From Paraburkholderia aspalathi (GTDB lineage: Bacteria; Pseudomonadota; Gammaproteobacteria; Burkholderiales; Burkholderiaceae): DNA of 64,000 nucleotides. How positions within the stretch are numbered: position 1 is the stretch's first letter; each line of letters begins with the position of its first letter. This document shows, piece after piece, positions 1-7,684 of the stretch. Made by a program: the position numbers and the translations under genes. The notes beneath the pieces were generated by a model that saw nothing but the letters and a program-made list of their open reading frames with translations, had not been told where the DNA came from and did not search any database. The stretch lies in assembly GCF_900116445.1 (NCBI RefSeq), contig NZ_FPBH01000012.1, positions 124,001 to 188,000 on the forward strand, given 5' to 3'.

Positions 1-115
1 AGTTATTGAAGATGATCCGGCTACCGAAATTCACTCCGGCCGCAACCCCGCCAGCCAGAAGGAATTTGAGGAAACGGGGCGACACCAGTCGCCCCTTCGC
101 GGTCCCTGCGGGCAT
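1..115 (-). CDS. GtrA family membrane protein, N-terminal part (runs off window)
   Basis: An ATG at 115-113 opens 38 codons to the window edge, including the stretch AGGVAAGVNFGSRIIFNN, typical of the first membrane helix of GtrA/DPMS-type proteins. These are small four-helix proteins thought to move or prime polyprenyl-phosphate sugars across the inner membrane. The ATG lies 2 bp past the stop of the FAD oxidoreductase, so the two are probably translated together. In Mycobacterium tuberculosis the GtrA protein Rv3789 sits beside dprE1, and the same association is seen here. Only the N-terminus is visible, so the family call is good but not certain. Confidence 0.7.
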   Translation of the reverse strand, partial: MPAGTAKGRLVSPRFLKFLLAGGVAAGVNFGSRIIFNN

Positions 116-117
116 CG

Positions 118-1401
118 TCACAGCATCCTCGCCATCTTTCGCGCCAGACCGATACTTTCAGAAATGCCTCGATCTTCCGGGTAGTAATAAGACGTATCGG
201 CCACCAGAAGCCCCTTCACCGGAAGCTGGATCGGCGGAAGACGGTCAAGGAAGCCCGGCTCGCAAATCGGCTGCGCGTAGCGATAACGACTCGCGCGTAC
301 ATCGATGAAATCGTCGCTGGTCAAAGCCGGATTGATTTTCATCAGATAGCGTTTCACCTTGTCGATGAAAACACTGTCCGCTTCCTGGTATTTCGCATGC
401 TCGCCTGGCACGTAAAACGGGACGTACACAATGTGCTCACCGAGCGGGCGGAGATTGGTGTACTCAACGAGGCCAGGAATATCCATATCCGGATCGTTGA
501 CGTTCAGCCAGAAGTTCTTCGTCACCGCCTTCTTCAGCTTGGCGATCACACAAACCACCGCCACGTTCTTCACGCTCTGGAACGCGGTCGAAATGTCAGC
601 GGGCAAATCCGGAATGACGCGCGGGACATACGGCAACGGAATCGTGCTGATAACCTTATCGAAGGGCAGCACTTCCCCGTTGACCTGCACGCCCTTGACG
701 GCGCCGTCCTCGATCACAACTTTCTGTGCCGGCGAACCCAAACGGAATTCACCACCGTTAGCTTCGATGTAACGGCGCATGCCCTCGAGCAACGTATCCG
801 AGCCGCCCTCGAGATAGCCAAGCTTCTCGCGGAACAAGTCGTAGCGCGACCGGCCGATACGGCGGATGCGACTCCAGATCCACGCAGCCGACAAGTTGTA
901 CGCATAGTCGTAGAACTTGTAGTCGAACAGCCGGCGCCACAATACTTCCCACGCCTCTTCACCAATCCAGCGGCGAATCCAACCGGACGCTTCAACGTGG
1001 TCGAGCGGACGCCAGTCGTCGCGCTTGGTGGACAGGAACGCGTGCAGGCCGTAGCGAATCTTCGCCGTCAGACTCAGCCCTTTGAACTTGAGCAACGCGA
1101 TCGGGTTTCCCCAAGCCTGCACATGTCCCTGGTAGTAGTAGCCCATCTTGGTCTCGACCCACTTCAGTTGGTCCTCGATACCAAGTTCACGCAGCACTTC
1201 AAAGAACGCGTGATCGGAGATCGCGTGGAAGTGGTAATAGCGCTCGATCGACAACCCACCGAAATCGAAGCACGCGGCCATGCCGCCTACGCGGTCGTCT
1301 GCTTCGAATATAACGGGCTTGCGCCCGTCTTTAACCAACTGGTAGGCGACCCCAAGGCCCATGGGGCCCGCGCCCAACACCGCGATCTTTTCGTCTGTCA
1401 T
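118..1401 (-). CDS. NAD(P)/FAD-dependent oxidoreductase (amine oxidase/UDP-galactopyranose mutase-like fold)
   Basis: 427 residues. The N-terminus IAVLGAGPMGLGVAYQL is a Rossmann FAD-binding motif, followed by an acidic strand end and an RVGG motif (EADDRVGGMAA), as in the protoporphyrinogen-oxidase/UGM/amine-oxidase superfamily. A C-terminal GLLVADTSYYYPEDRGISESI segment would contact FAD. ATG at 1401 is preferred over the GTG just before it because AGGA stands 7 bases upstream. It lies 14 bp downstream of the epimerase gene and directly before gtrA. Such enzymes in polysaccharide loci often act on sugar-nucleotide or lipid-linked sugars. The substrate is unknown. Confidence 0.75.
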   Translation of the reverse strand: MTDEKIAVLGAGPMGLGVAYQLVKDGRKPVIFEADDRVGGMAACFDFGGLSIERYYHFHAISDHAFFEVLRELGIEDQLKWVETKMGYYYQGHVQAWGNPIALLKFKGLSLTAKIRYGLHAFLSTKRDDWRPLDHVEASGWIRRWIGEEAWEVLWRRLFDYKFYDYAYNLSAAWIWSRIRRIGRSRYDLFREKLGYLEGGSDTLLEGMRRYIEANGGEFRLGSPAQKVVIEDGAVKGVQVNGEVLPFDKVISTIPLPYVPRVIPDLPADISTAFQSVKNVAVVCVIAKLKKAVTKNFWLNVNDPDMDIPGLVEYTNLRPLGEHIVYVPFYVPGEHAKYQEADSVFIDKVKRYLMKINPALTSDDFIDVRASRYRYAQPICEPGFLDRLPPIQLPVKGLLVADTSYYYPEDRGISESIGLARKMARML

Positions 1402-1415
1402 CACTATTTCCTACT

Positions 1416-2354
1416 TCAAAATTCAAGCGCGATCTGGCTGTACACAGGGTCGTTGAAGGTTTCATGCATCGCCTTGGCAAACGGCGTGGCCTTGATCTGG
1501 AATATGCCTTCCCAGTCGATCACCTCGAACTCGTCGCCGGCAGTCAACGCTTTCAACTGATCCGCCGTGAAAGGCGGGTTTTTGTCGAACAGCGCGTACA
1601 CCTTCAGCAGCACATAGAACAGTCCGTACGGAATGCGCACGATCGCGCAACGGGCATTCGTAGCCGCCTTGATTTGACGAATAATGTCGATGTAGTCGAC
1701 TTGCTCCAGCCCCGTGATGTTGAACACCTTGCCGCTGATGCGCGATTCGATACAACTGATAATCACGTTGCAGAAATCGCCAGCGTAGAGCGGCTGACGC
1801 ATGTAACGCCCACTTCCGGGAATCGGAAAGACCGGCACGCGCTGCATAAAGCGCGAAAGCCAGCCAAGGTGCTTGCGGTCGAACCAGCCGAACATGAGCG
1901 TCGGGCGCAGCACGACGCATTCAATGCCTGACGCCAGCACCATCTCTTCCTGCTGCTTCTTAGTGTCGGTATAGAAATCGTCACCTACGGATTCCACGAC
2001 CGATGAACTGATGTGCACCGTATACGGGATATTGAACTGTTTGATCGCCGCCAACACGTGAGTCGTAGACGTCAAATTGTTGCGGATGAATGGCTCGAGC
2101 GTCGGGCCACCAATCTGGGCCTGCAGCATCACCACAACGGCCGCGCCTTCAAAATAACGAGTCCAGTCGCCCGGCTCTGCCAGATCCGCGTACTCGACCG
2201 TGATGTCAGGGTGCACGCTGCGCAGAACTTCGATATTGGCGCGGTGTTTGTCGAGTACGACCAGGTTCGTATACCCGCGCTGCTTGAGACGAGCGACAAG
2301 GTTCTGGCCGACAAGGCCGGCGCCGCCTGGGAGAATGATGCGCGTATCGTTCAT
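1416..2354 (-). CDS. NAD-dependent epimerase/dehydratase (extended SDR)
   Basis: 312 residues. It begins MNDTRIILPGGAGLVGQNL, a slightly unusual Rossmann glycine motif, and carries ISSSVVESVG and DFYTDTKKQQEE, where the catalytic Tyr-x3-Lys would be expected (YTDTK). The next segment, VLRPTLMFGW, is typical of extended SDRs. The start at 2354 is chosen because the motif begins there; the frame is open further upstream but that stretch does not resemble the family. It probably oxidises, epimerises or reduces a sugar nucleotide or lipid-linked sugar together with the neighbouring FAD enzyme. A 166-bp gap separates it from the membrane-protein gene upstream, so it may have its own promoter. Confidence 0.7.
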   Translation of the reverse strand: MNDTRIILPGGAGLVGQNLVARLKQRGYTNLVVLDKHRANIEVLRSVHPDITVEYADLAEPGDWTRYFEGAAVVVMLQAQIGGPTLEPFIRNNLTSTTHVLAAIKQFNIPYTVHISSSVVESVGDDFYTDTKKQQEEMVLASGIECVVLRPTLMFGWFDRKHLGWLSRFMQRVPVFPIPGSGRYMRQPLYAGDFCNVIISCIESRISGKVFNITGLEQVDYIDIIRQIKAATNARCAIVRIPYGLFYVLLKVYALFDKNPPFTADQLKALTAGDEFEVIDWEGIFQIKATPFAKAMHETFNDPVYSQIALEF

Positions 2355-2520
2355 TGATCTATCGTTCAGATTACTCGAGTTTAGGTAATGCGCGGCACAC
2401 GGGCCAGCACATGCTCGCGTCAAATAACGCGACATTTTAAACTTTGTGAAACGCCCCTTCTTATTTGGGGCTGCAATTCAAATTCATCACCGCCGTCTGG
2501 TTCGAACAGTAGCATCCACA

Positions 2521-4185
2521 CTACTGGGCAACTTGCTCCGGCACTTTGCCTGCCTCGGTCAACGCACAGTACGTATCTCCCTGTTTCGCCAGGACGCGGA
2601 TGGTCTTATCATCGGCACGGAAAAAACCGGTCCAGCCAACACGGTCGCCCTTAAACTTCAGTACCGTCTCGACATCTGGCCGGTGTCTGCCGACAATCCC
2701 ATAACCGCGCAAGTCGTTTTGCGCATTGACGATGACAACTTCCGTCGGCTGCACTTTTGCATCCTGATCGTAAATCCAGCCACTGGCCATATATCTGCCC
2801 GGCGTGCCGGTCGGCTTGATCAGATCGATCGCGCCTTCACAGGTGCGACTCGCCGTAGTTTGTTCAGGCGCGCAAGGATAGTCTTGCGAGCATCGCTTGA
2901 AAATCGACAGGCCTCGAGCCTGCGCGGCTTGCGAAGTAATCCGAAGCGCCTCGCCCCCAGGATACACGACATGTGTCCATTCGCCATCGTATACGTCCTC
3001 GCGCACCGCAAGTCCGGCCAACTTCCGGGCAAACAACTGATCCCGGTCCGGCCGGAAGGCTGCACCCTGATACGACAAAACCGTGGCAAGCGCCAAGGCA
3101 AATAATCCAGCGTTCACGGCGCGAGCCTGCGGGCGCGGTGCGTTGACCCAGAAGTAAAGCAGTAGCGACAACCATGCAAATAGCGATGACGTGGTGTAGC
3201 GATGCGCAAACGCAGATTCGATACCAAAGGGTAAGCGCCCCCCGGCGGTAATGAACGCGCAGCCGCATACAAAAACGGCGAAAGCAAGCAATGCGGGAGC
3301 GCGAACCTCTCGGCTGCGCCCGAGCCACAAACCGGCCAGTGTAGCGACCACGACAATGGCACCGGCCAGGTATGTCAGCGAAAGCTGCGCCGTCGCAGCC
3401 CAAACTGGAGCACCCAGATAAAGCAGCACGTACTCGACCATCTGTATCGGATGATGGAGTAGAGAGCTCGTCACGCTTCCGTGCACTGGCGGCGACGCGT
3501 AGTGCCTGAAGTATGCAGCCCATACCACAGCGGTTGCGAACCCTATCAACGCAACGCGCTGCTTTGACAGACCGAAGTAAAGTGAAAAAGCGAGCAGCAC
3601 CGGCAATACCAACAGGCCACTAGCCATCCAGCACGCGGCGAGCGCGCCGTATAGCAACGCCAGCAGAAACTGACCACTTCTTCCAGACGCATCACGGCAA
3701 CGCGCCAATGCGTCAAACGCCAACATCGCGAACAGATAGACGCCGAACCATTGGTTCTGGAATCCCCATGTCAGGTTCTCGTCCTGTATCCAGGAGAACG
3801 CTATCGTTGCGATCGCACCGGCAAGCGCGATACCCGCGATCCACGTCAGGCGGACATCGCGCGACACGATCCGGCCAACCGTTGCAGCCAAACCCGCGAG
3901 CAAGACGAGATTCGCCACGAGATCGACGATATTACGGCCGCCGAACCATCGAATATCCGTCCAGAAAATCAGCCTGGGCAAGAGCAGTCTATGTTCGTTG
4001 TGTTGCTCCCACAGCACGGACCAGTTGTCTGCGAAGCGTATATAACCGCCCAAAGAGCCGTCCCATTGATCCCAGAACGGCACAGGAGAATAGCTTCTCA
4101 CGACGCCAATGACACAACTGACAACGACGAACAAGCCGCAGAGCCCGAGCACCCACGCGGCAATCGCCGTCAAACGCATCCTCAC
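2521..4185 (-). CDS. Polytopic membrane protein, candidate GT-C type glycosyltransferase
   Basis: 554 residues with about ten hydrophobic helices over residues 5-370 and a soluble C-terminal part of about 170 residues rich in charged residues. After the first helix comes VPFWDQWDG and then EQHNEHRLLLPR (near residues 36-72), an acidic external loop of the kind that carries catalytic Asp/Glu in GT-C enzymes using polyprenyl-phosphate sugars. The GTG at 4185 overlaps the dprE2 stop (GTGA) with GAGGG 7 bases before it; ATG at 4179 is an alternative. Its place directly after the DprE1/E2-like genes matches aftA, the arabinosyltransferase after dprE2 in mycobacteria. The transferase role is inference. 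Confidence 0.55.
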   Translation of the reverse strand: MRMRLTAIAAWVLGLCGLFVVVSCVIGVVRSYSPVPFWDQWDGSLGGYIRFADNWSVLWEQHNEHRLLLPRLIFWTDIRWFGGRNIVDLVANLVLLAGLAATVGRIVSRDVRLTWIAGIALAGAIATIAFSWIQDENLTWGFQNQWFGVYLFAMLAFDALARCRDASGRSGQFLLALLYGALAACWMASGLLVLPVLLAFSLYFGLSKQRVALIGFATAVVWAAYFRHYASPPVHGSVTSSLLHHPIQMVEYVLLYLGAPVWAATAQLSLTYLAGAIVVVATLAGLWLGRSREVRAPALLAFAVFVCGCAFITAGGRLPFGIESAFAHRYTTSSLFAWLSLLLYFWVNAPRPQARAVNAGLFALALATVLSYQGAAFRPDRDQLFARKLAGLAVREDVYDGEWTHVVYPGGEALRITSQAAQARGLSIFKRCSQDYPCAPEQTTASRTCEGAIDLIKPTGTPGRYMASGWIYDQDAKVQPTEVVIVNAQNDLRGYGIVGRHRPDVETVLKFKGDRVGWTGFFRADDKTIRVLAKQGDTYCALTEAGKVPEQVAQ

Positions 4186-4922
4186 AACGACGCCCTCTTA
4201 AACAAGAACCCCGGCACCGATCGAATGATCAACATGATCCCCGACCAGAACCACGGCGTATAAATCGAATCCTTCTTCTTCTCGACCGCACGAACGATAT
4301 CGTTCGCGACACGCTCAGGCGTGGCGACAAGCGGCCCCGGGAGCGGCATACCGGCCGTCATCGGCGTATCCACGAATCCCGGCTTGATGGTCAGCACATG
4401 TACGCCCGACTTGAACAGCCGCGCGCGCAAGCCTTCACAGAACGTAGACACCGCAGCCTTCGCGGTGCCGTAGACATAGTTCGAAGGCCTGCCCCGATCT
4501 CCCGCCACCGACGAAATCACCGCAATCACACCGGTCTTCGCGCTTTCCATAAGGTTCGCCAACGGGGTCAGCAACGCAATGACCGACAACCCATTGGTAG
4601 ACAGCTCACGCAACGCGACCTTCACATCCTGTTCGCAGGCTTTCTGATCGGACAATGTGCCATGCGCGATCAACGCGACATCGATACCGCCAAGCGTGCC
4701 CACACACGCATCGAGCATCGCCTGATGCGCGTCGAAGTCGTTCATGTCCAGCACGTGGCTCGTCGCCGCCTTGGCGCCGCGCGCCACGAGATCCGCGGCA
4801 ATCTGTTCCAGGCGCTCCGCCTGCCGCCCGACGAGAAACAGCGTCGCGCCTTCGGACGCCCAACGGCGCGCACAGGCGATGGCAATTGCGGAAGTCGCAC
4901 CGACTATCAGGACTTTTTTCAT
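4182..4922 (-). CDS. Short-chain dehydrogenase, DprE2-like (polyprenylphospho-2-keto-pentose reductase)
   Basis: 246 residues. MKKVLIVGATSAIAIACAR is the NAD(P)H-binding motif of classical SDRs, with TSAIA in place of the usual TGIG, as in DprE2 proteins. The catalytic elements follow: ISSVAGDRGR (Ser) and YVYGTAKAAV (Tyr-x3-Lys), then KPGFVDTPMT. ATG 4922 overlaps the dprE1-like stop in an ATGA. In mycobacteria DprE2 reduces decaprenylphospho-2-keto-ribose to decaprenylphospho-arabinose after oxidation by DprE1. The pairing here argues for the same step. A general SDR is possible if the neighbour is ignored. Confidence 0.75.
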   Translation of the reverse strand: MKKVLIVGATSAIAIACARRWASEGATLFLVGRQAERLEQIAADLVARGAKAATSHVLDMNDFDAHQAMLDACVGTLGGIDVALIAHGTLSDQKACEQDVKVALRELSTNGLSVIALLTPLANLMESAKTGVIAVISSVAGDRGRPSNYVYGTAKAAVSTFCEGLRARLFKSGVHVLTIKPGFVDTPMTAGMPLPGPLVATPERVANDIVRAVEKKKDSIYTPWFWSGIMLIIRSVPGFLFKRASL

Positions 4923-6238
4923 GTTTGTGTTGTTCGTTGCCAAAAACGGGACATCAGCGCGGGATCGCGCAATGCCTCCAACTGATGCCACGCCGGATAC
5001 GCGAGCTGGAAATCGCTCGCGGACATATGTGCGTCCTTTGCCGGGTACAAGCGTCCACCGGCTTCCCGGACAATCGCGTCGAGCCGCTCGAACAGCCGAC
5101 GATTGCTTTCATCGTGCTGCGGGAAATCCAGTGCGAGCGACGCCCCTTCCATCGGAAAAGACAACAGACCCGGCGAGACCGCATCGCCGCAGCGCTTGAG
5201 CACGGCGAGAAACGAGCCCGTACCACTTTGCCCGATTGCCTCCAGAATGGCGTGCATGCCGTCGCGGGAGTTAACCTGGGGCAGCACGCATTGATACTGT
5301 TGGAACCCACGCTTGCCGTAAATCCGGTGCCATTCGAGCAGGCTGTCGAGCGGATAAAAATAGCTGTCATAATCGACTTCGCTTTGCACCGTTTTCTGCT
5401 GCTGACGGTTGTAGTACAGCGCATTGAAAGCGCGCAGCGTCAGCGGATTGATCAGCGAGATCGGCGGCGTGATCGGCACAGCGCGCTTCTTCTTGACCGG
5501 AAGTTGCAGACCACCCCGCTCCGCATGATCGCCAACCATGAAGATGCCGCGCCCAAGCGATGACCCACGGCTCAGGCAATCGATCCATGCCACGCTGTAT
5601 TCGTGCTTGCTGTCGAGCTCTTCCGACAACGCAAAAAATTCGTCGAGATTGCCAAATCGGATGCTTGTTACCGAGACGCGGCTCGAGCGAATCGGCATCA
5701 ACTGAATTTCCACCCAGGCGATCACGCCGGTGAGTCCGAGGCCACCAATCGTTGCGGCAAAGTACTCGGCATTTTCCTCGGGCGAACATTCGAACACCCC
5801 ACCGTCCGAGCGGAACAACGCAAAGCGGCGCACGTGACGGCCGAACGTGCCTCGCACGTGATGGTTCTTGCCGTGCACGTCGTTGGCTACTGCGCCGCCC
5901 AGCGTTGCGTACTTTGTACCGGGCGTGACGGGCAGCATCCAGCCGCGCGGAACCGCGATTTGCAAAATGTCGTCGAGCGTTGCACCCGCCTCCGCGCGCA
6001 CCACGCCAGTTTGCCAGTCAGCCGCAATAAATCGATCGAGCGGCCGCGTATACACAACCTGATCACTCGCAGCGAGACAACTGTCGCCATAGCTACGGCC
6101 ATTGCCATAGGCCAGCGTCGTACCGTTGGCGCCGGCAACCTGCGCCAGTACCGGTTGCAGGCGGTCGCGCCACTGCACGGCATGGCCCGCCTGCGGATGA
6201 TCTGGGTAACGCCCCCAGGACTTGAGCGGCTTCGTCAT
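4919..6238 (-). CDS. FAD-linked oxidase, DprE1-like (polyprenylphospho-ribose 2-oxidase)
   Basis: 439 residues with the VAO/PCMH FAD-binding fold. GNGRSYGDSC and TPGTKYATLGGAVANDVHGK, followed by NHHVRGTFGRHV, match the diagnostic DprE1 FAD/active-site region. The C-terminal LYPAKDAHMS holds Lys401, equivalent to the essential Lys418 of M. tuberculosis DprE1. The residue aligned with Cys387 is Ala369 (in SLALDFP). The first step of the 2-epimerisation of polyprenyl-phospho-ribose is the expected reaction. It overlaps both neighbours by 4 bp. Start ATG 6238. Confidence 0.8.
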   Translation of the reverse strand: MTKPLKSWGRYPDHPQAGHAVQWRDRLQPVLAQVAGANGTTLAYGNGRSYGDSCLAASDQVVYTRPLDRFIAADWQTGVVRAEAGATLDDILQIAVPRGWMLPVTPGTKYATLGGAVANDVHGKNHHVRGTFGRHVRRFALFRSDGGVFECSPEENAEYFAATIGGLGLTGVIAWVEIQLMPIRSSRVSVTSIRFGNLDEFFALSEELDSKHEYSVAWIDCLSRGSSLGRGIFMVGDHAERGGLQLPVKKKRAVPITPPISLINPLTLRAFNALYYNRQQQKTVQSEVDYDSYFYPLDSLLEWHRIYGKRGFQQYQCVLPQVNSRDGMHAILEAIGQSGTGSFLAVLKRCGDAVSPGLLSFPMEGASLALDFPQHDESNRRLFERLDAIVREAGGRLYPAKDAHMSASDFQLAYPAWHQLEALRDPALMSRFWQRTTQT

Positions 6239-7659
6239 ATGGCGAACCAGAACACCAGCCCCATCAGCGCGACGGTCAACAAGCTCGTGCGGTCTTTGGC
6301 AGCGAACACCACTGGGTCGTCATGCATCAGCCCGCGGTGCGTGATGAGCCATGTGCGGCTGATCCAGTAGAGCAGCAACGGACACGCCAGCCAGATCACC
6401 TGCGGATGACTGTAGAGATGCGTCGTCTTTGAGTCCTGAATGTAGAGCGCGAGCACCAGCACCGAAAGATAACCGGAGGCGGCGCCAAGTGACGAGATCA
6501 TCGACAGGTCGTCGGCTATGTAGCCGCGGCCGCGCGCTTTCGCGCCGCCTGCTACGCGCGTCGCATGCAATTCGGCATAGCGCTTCACCAGCGCCAGGCT
6601 CAAAAACAGAAACATCGAGAAGCCCAGCAACCAGAACGTCAGGTTCATCCGGAACGCCGCCGTACCGGCGATGATGCGCGCGGTGTAGAGCATCGCCAGC
6701 ACCACGACATCGAGAATCACGCGGCGTTTGAGCACAAACGAGTACAACATCGTCAGGACGTAATAGCCTGCAAGCACGGCGGCAAACCGCCACGGCAGCC
6801 AGATCAGCGCCCCCGCGAACGCACCGATCGCGAGGACCGGAAACGCCACCATGCCCCAGACGATCGACAACGAACCCGAGGCGAACGGGCGCCGCCGCTT
6901 GGTGGGATGATGCCGGTCGTCGTCGAGATCGAGCAGGTCGTTGAGCAGATAGACACTCGACGCGCAGAGGCCAAACAGCACGAACGCGAGCACGCCACGC
7001 AGGTCGAGTTCCAGCGATGAAACTTGATGAGACGCCAGCAGCGGGATAAAGATCAACAGGTTCTTGAGCCACTGGTGCACGCGCAGCGCTTTGAGCCACA
7101 CGCGAAGTGGGTTCTTGCGAGTCTGCAGCACGCTCTCGACGTTGCCGATTTTCTGCGCCCGCCGCGCTACGCCGGGCGAAGGATTCACCACATAGGCGCG
7201 CTCAGCCGCTTCCCAGACCGCGATATCGTCGTGTGAGTTGCCGGCGTAATCGAAGCCCTTGTTGCCGAACTCGCGCACCAGCGCATCACGCTTGCGGCCT
7301 GACGACAGATTGACCTTGCCGTCGGTGGCAAGCGTCTTGTCGAACAAGCCGAGATGCCCGGAGATCGCCTCGGCGTAGCGGGCATCGCTGGCGGTCGCAA
7401 GCACCAGCGAGCGGCCGGCCGCACGCTCGCGCTTGAGCCACTCGATCACTTTCGGGTCATAGGGCAAGGTCGAGACGTCGACGTGCGTAGCTGCGGCAAG
7501 CTTTGCCTTGAGGTGCGCTTTGCCGCCCTGGGCAATCCAGACCAGCGGACGATAAAAGCGCAACGGGTTCGCCTTCAGATAGGCAAAACCCGTCTCGATC
7601 AGCATATCCGATCGTATCAGCGTGCCGTCCAGATCTACCGCCAGTGTTTTCCATTGCAT
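6235..7659 (-). CDS. HAD phosphatase-UbiA prenyltransferase fusion (polyprenyl-phosphate phosphoribosyltransferase-like)
   Basis: 474 residues in two domains. Residues 1-200 are a HAD hydrolase with DLDGTLI (motif I), LATASD (motif II) and GNSHDD (motif IV). The rest is a membrane UbiA domain with NDLLDLDDDRHHPTKRRRP, the Mg-binding NDxxD motif, and about eight helices. In M. tuberculosis the phosphoribosyl transfer from PRPP to decaprenyl phosphate (Rv3806c, UbiA) and a dephosphorylation (Rv3807c) are separate genes; here a phosphatase and a transferase are joined. The start at 7659 has GGAAGGA 8 bases upstream; the longer open frame adds no homology. Confidence 0.75.
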   Translation of the reverse strand: MQWKTLAVDLDGTLIRSDMLIETGFAYLKANPLRFYRPLVWIAQGGKAHLKAKLAAATHVDVSTLPYDPKVIEWLKRERAAGRSLVLATASDARYAEAISGHLGLFDKTLATDGKVNLSSGRKRDALVREFGNKGFDYAGNSHDDIAVWEAAERAYVVNPSPGVARRAQKIGNVESVLQTRKNPLRVWLKALRVHQWLKNLLIFIPLLASHQVSSLELDLRGVLAFVLFGLCASSVYLLNDLLDLDDDRHHPTKRRRPFASGSLSIVWGMVAFPVLAIGAFAGALIWLPWRFAAVLAGYYVLTMLYSFVLKRRVILDVVVLAMLYTARIIAGTAAFRMNLTFWLLGFSMFLFLSLALVKRYAELHATRVAGGAKARGRGYIADDLSMISSLGAASGYLSVLVLALYIQDSKTTHLYSHPQVIWLACPLLLYWISRTWLITHRGLMHDDPVVFAAKDRTSLLTVALMGLVFWFAI

Positions 7660-7684
7660 TTCGCGAATCCTTCCCCTTGCCGCG

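Noticed and set aside
397..1560. 387-residue plus-strand open frame
   Set aside because: Antisense to the FAD oxidoreductase, composed of the Arg/His-rich residues typical of mirror frames in high-GC DNA; no family motif.
2440..2480. GCCCC...GGGGC hairpin near the epimerase start as a terminator
   Set aside because: Only a 5-bp stem and no T run on the minus strand.
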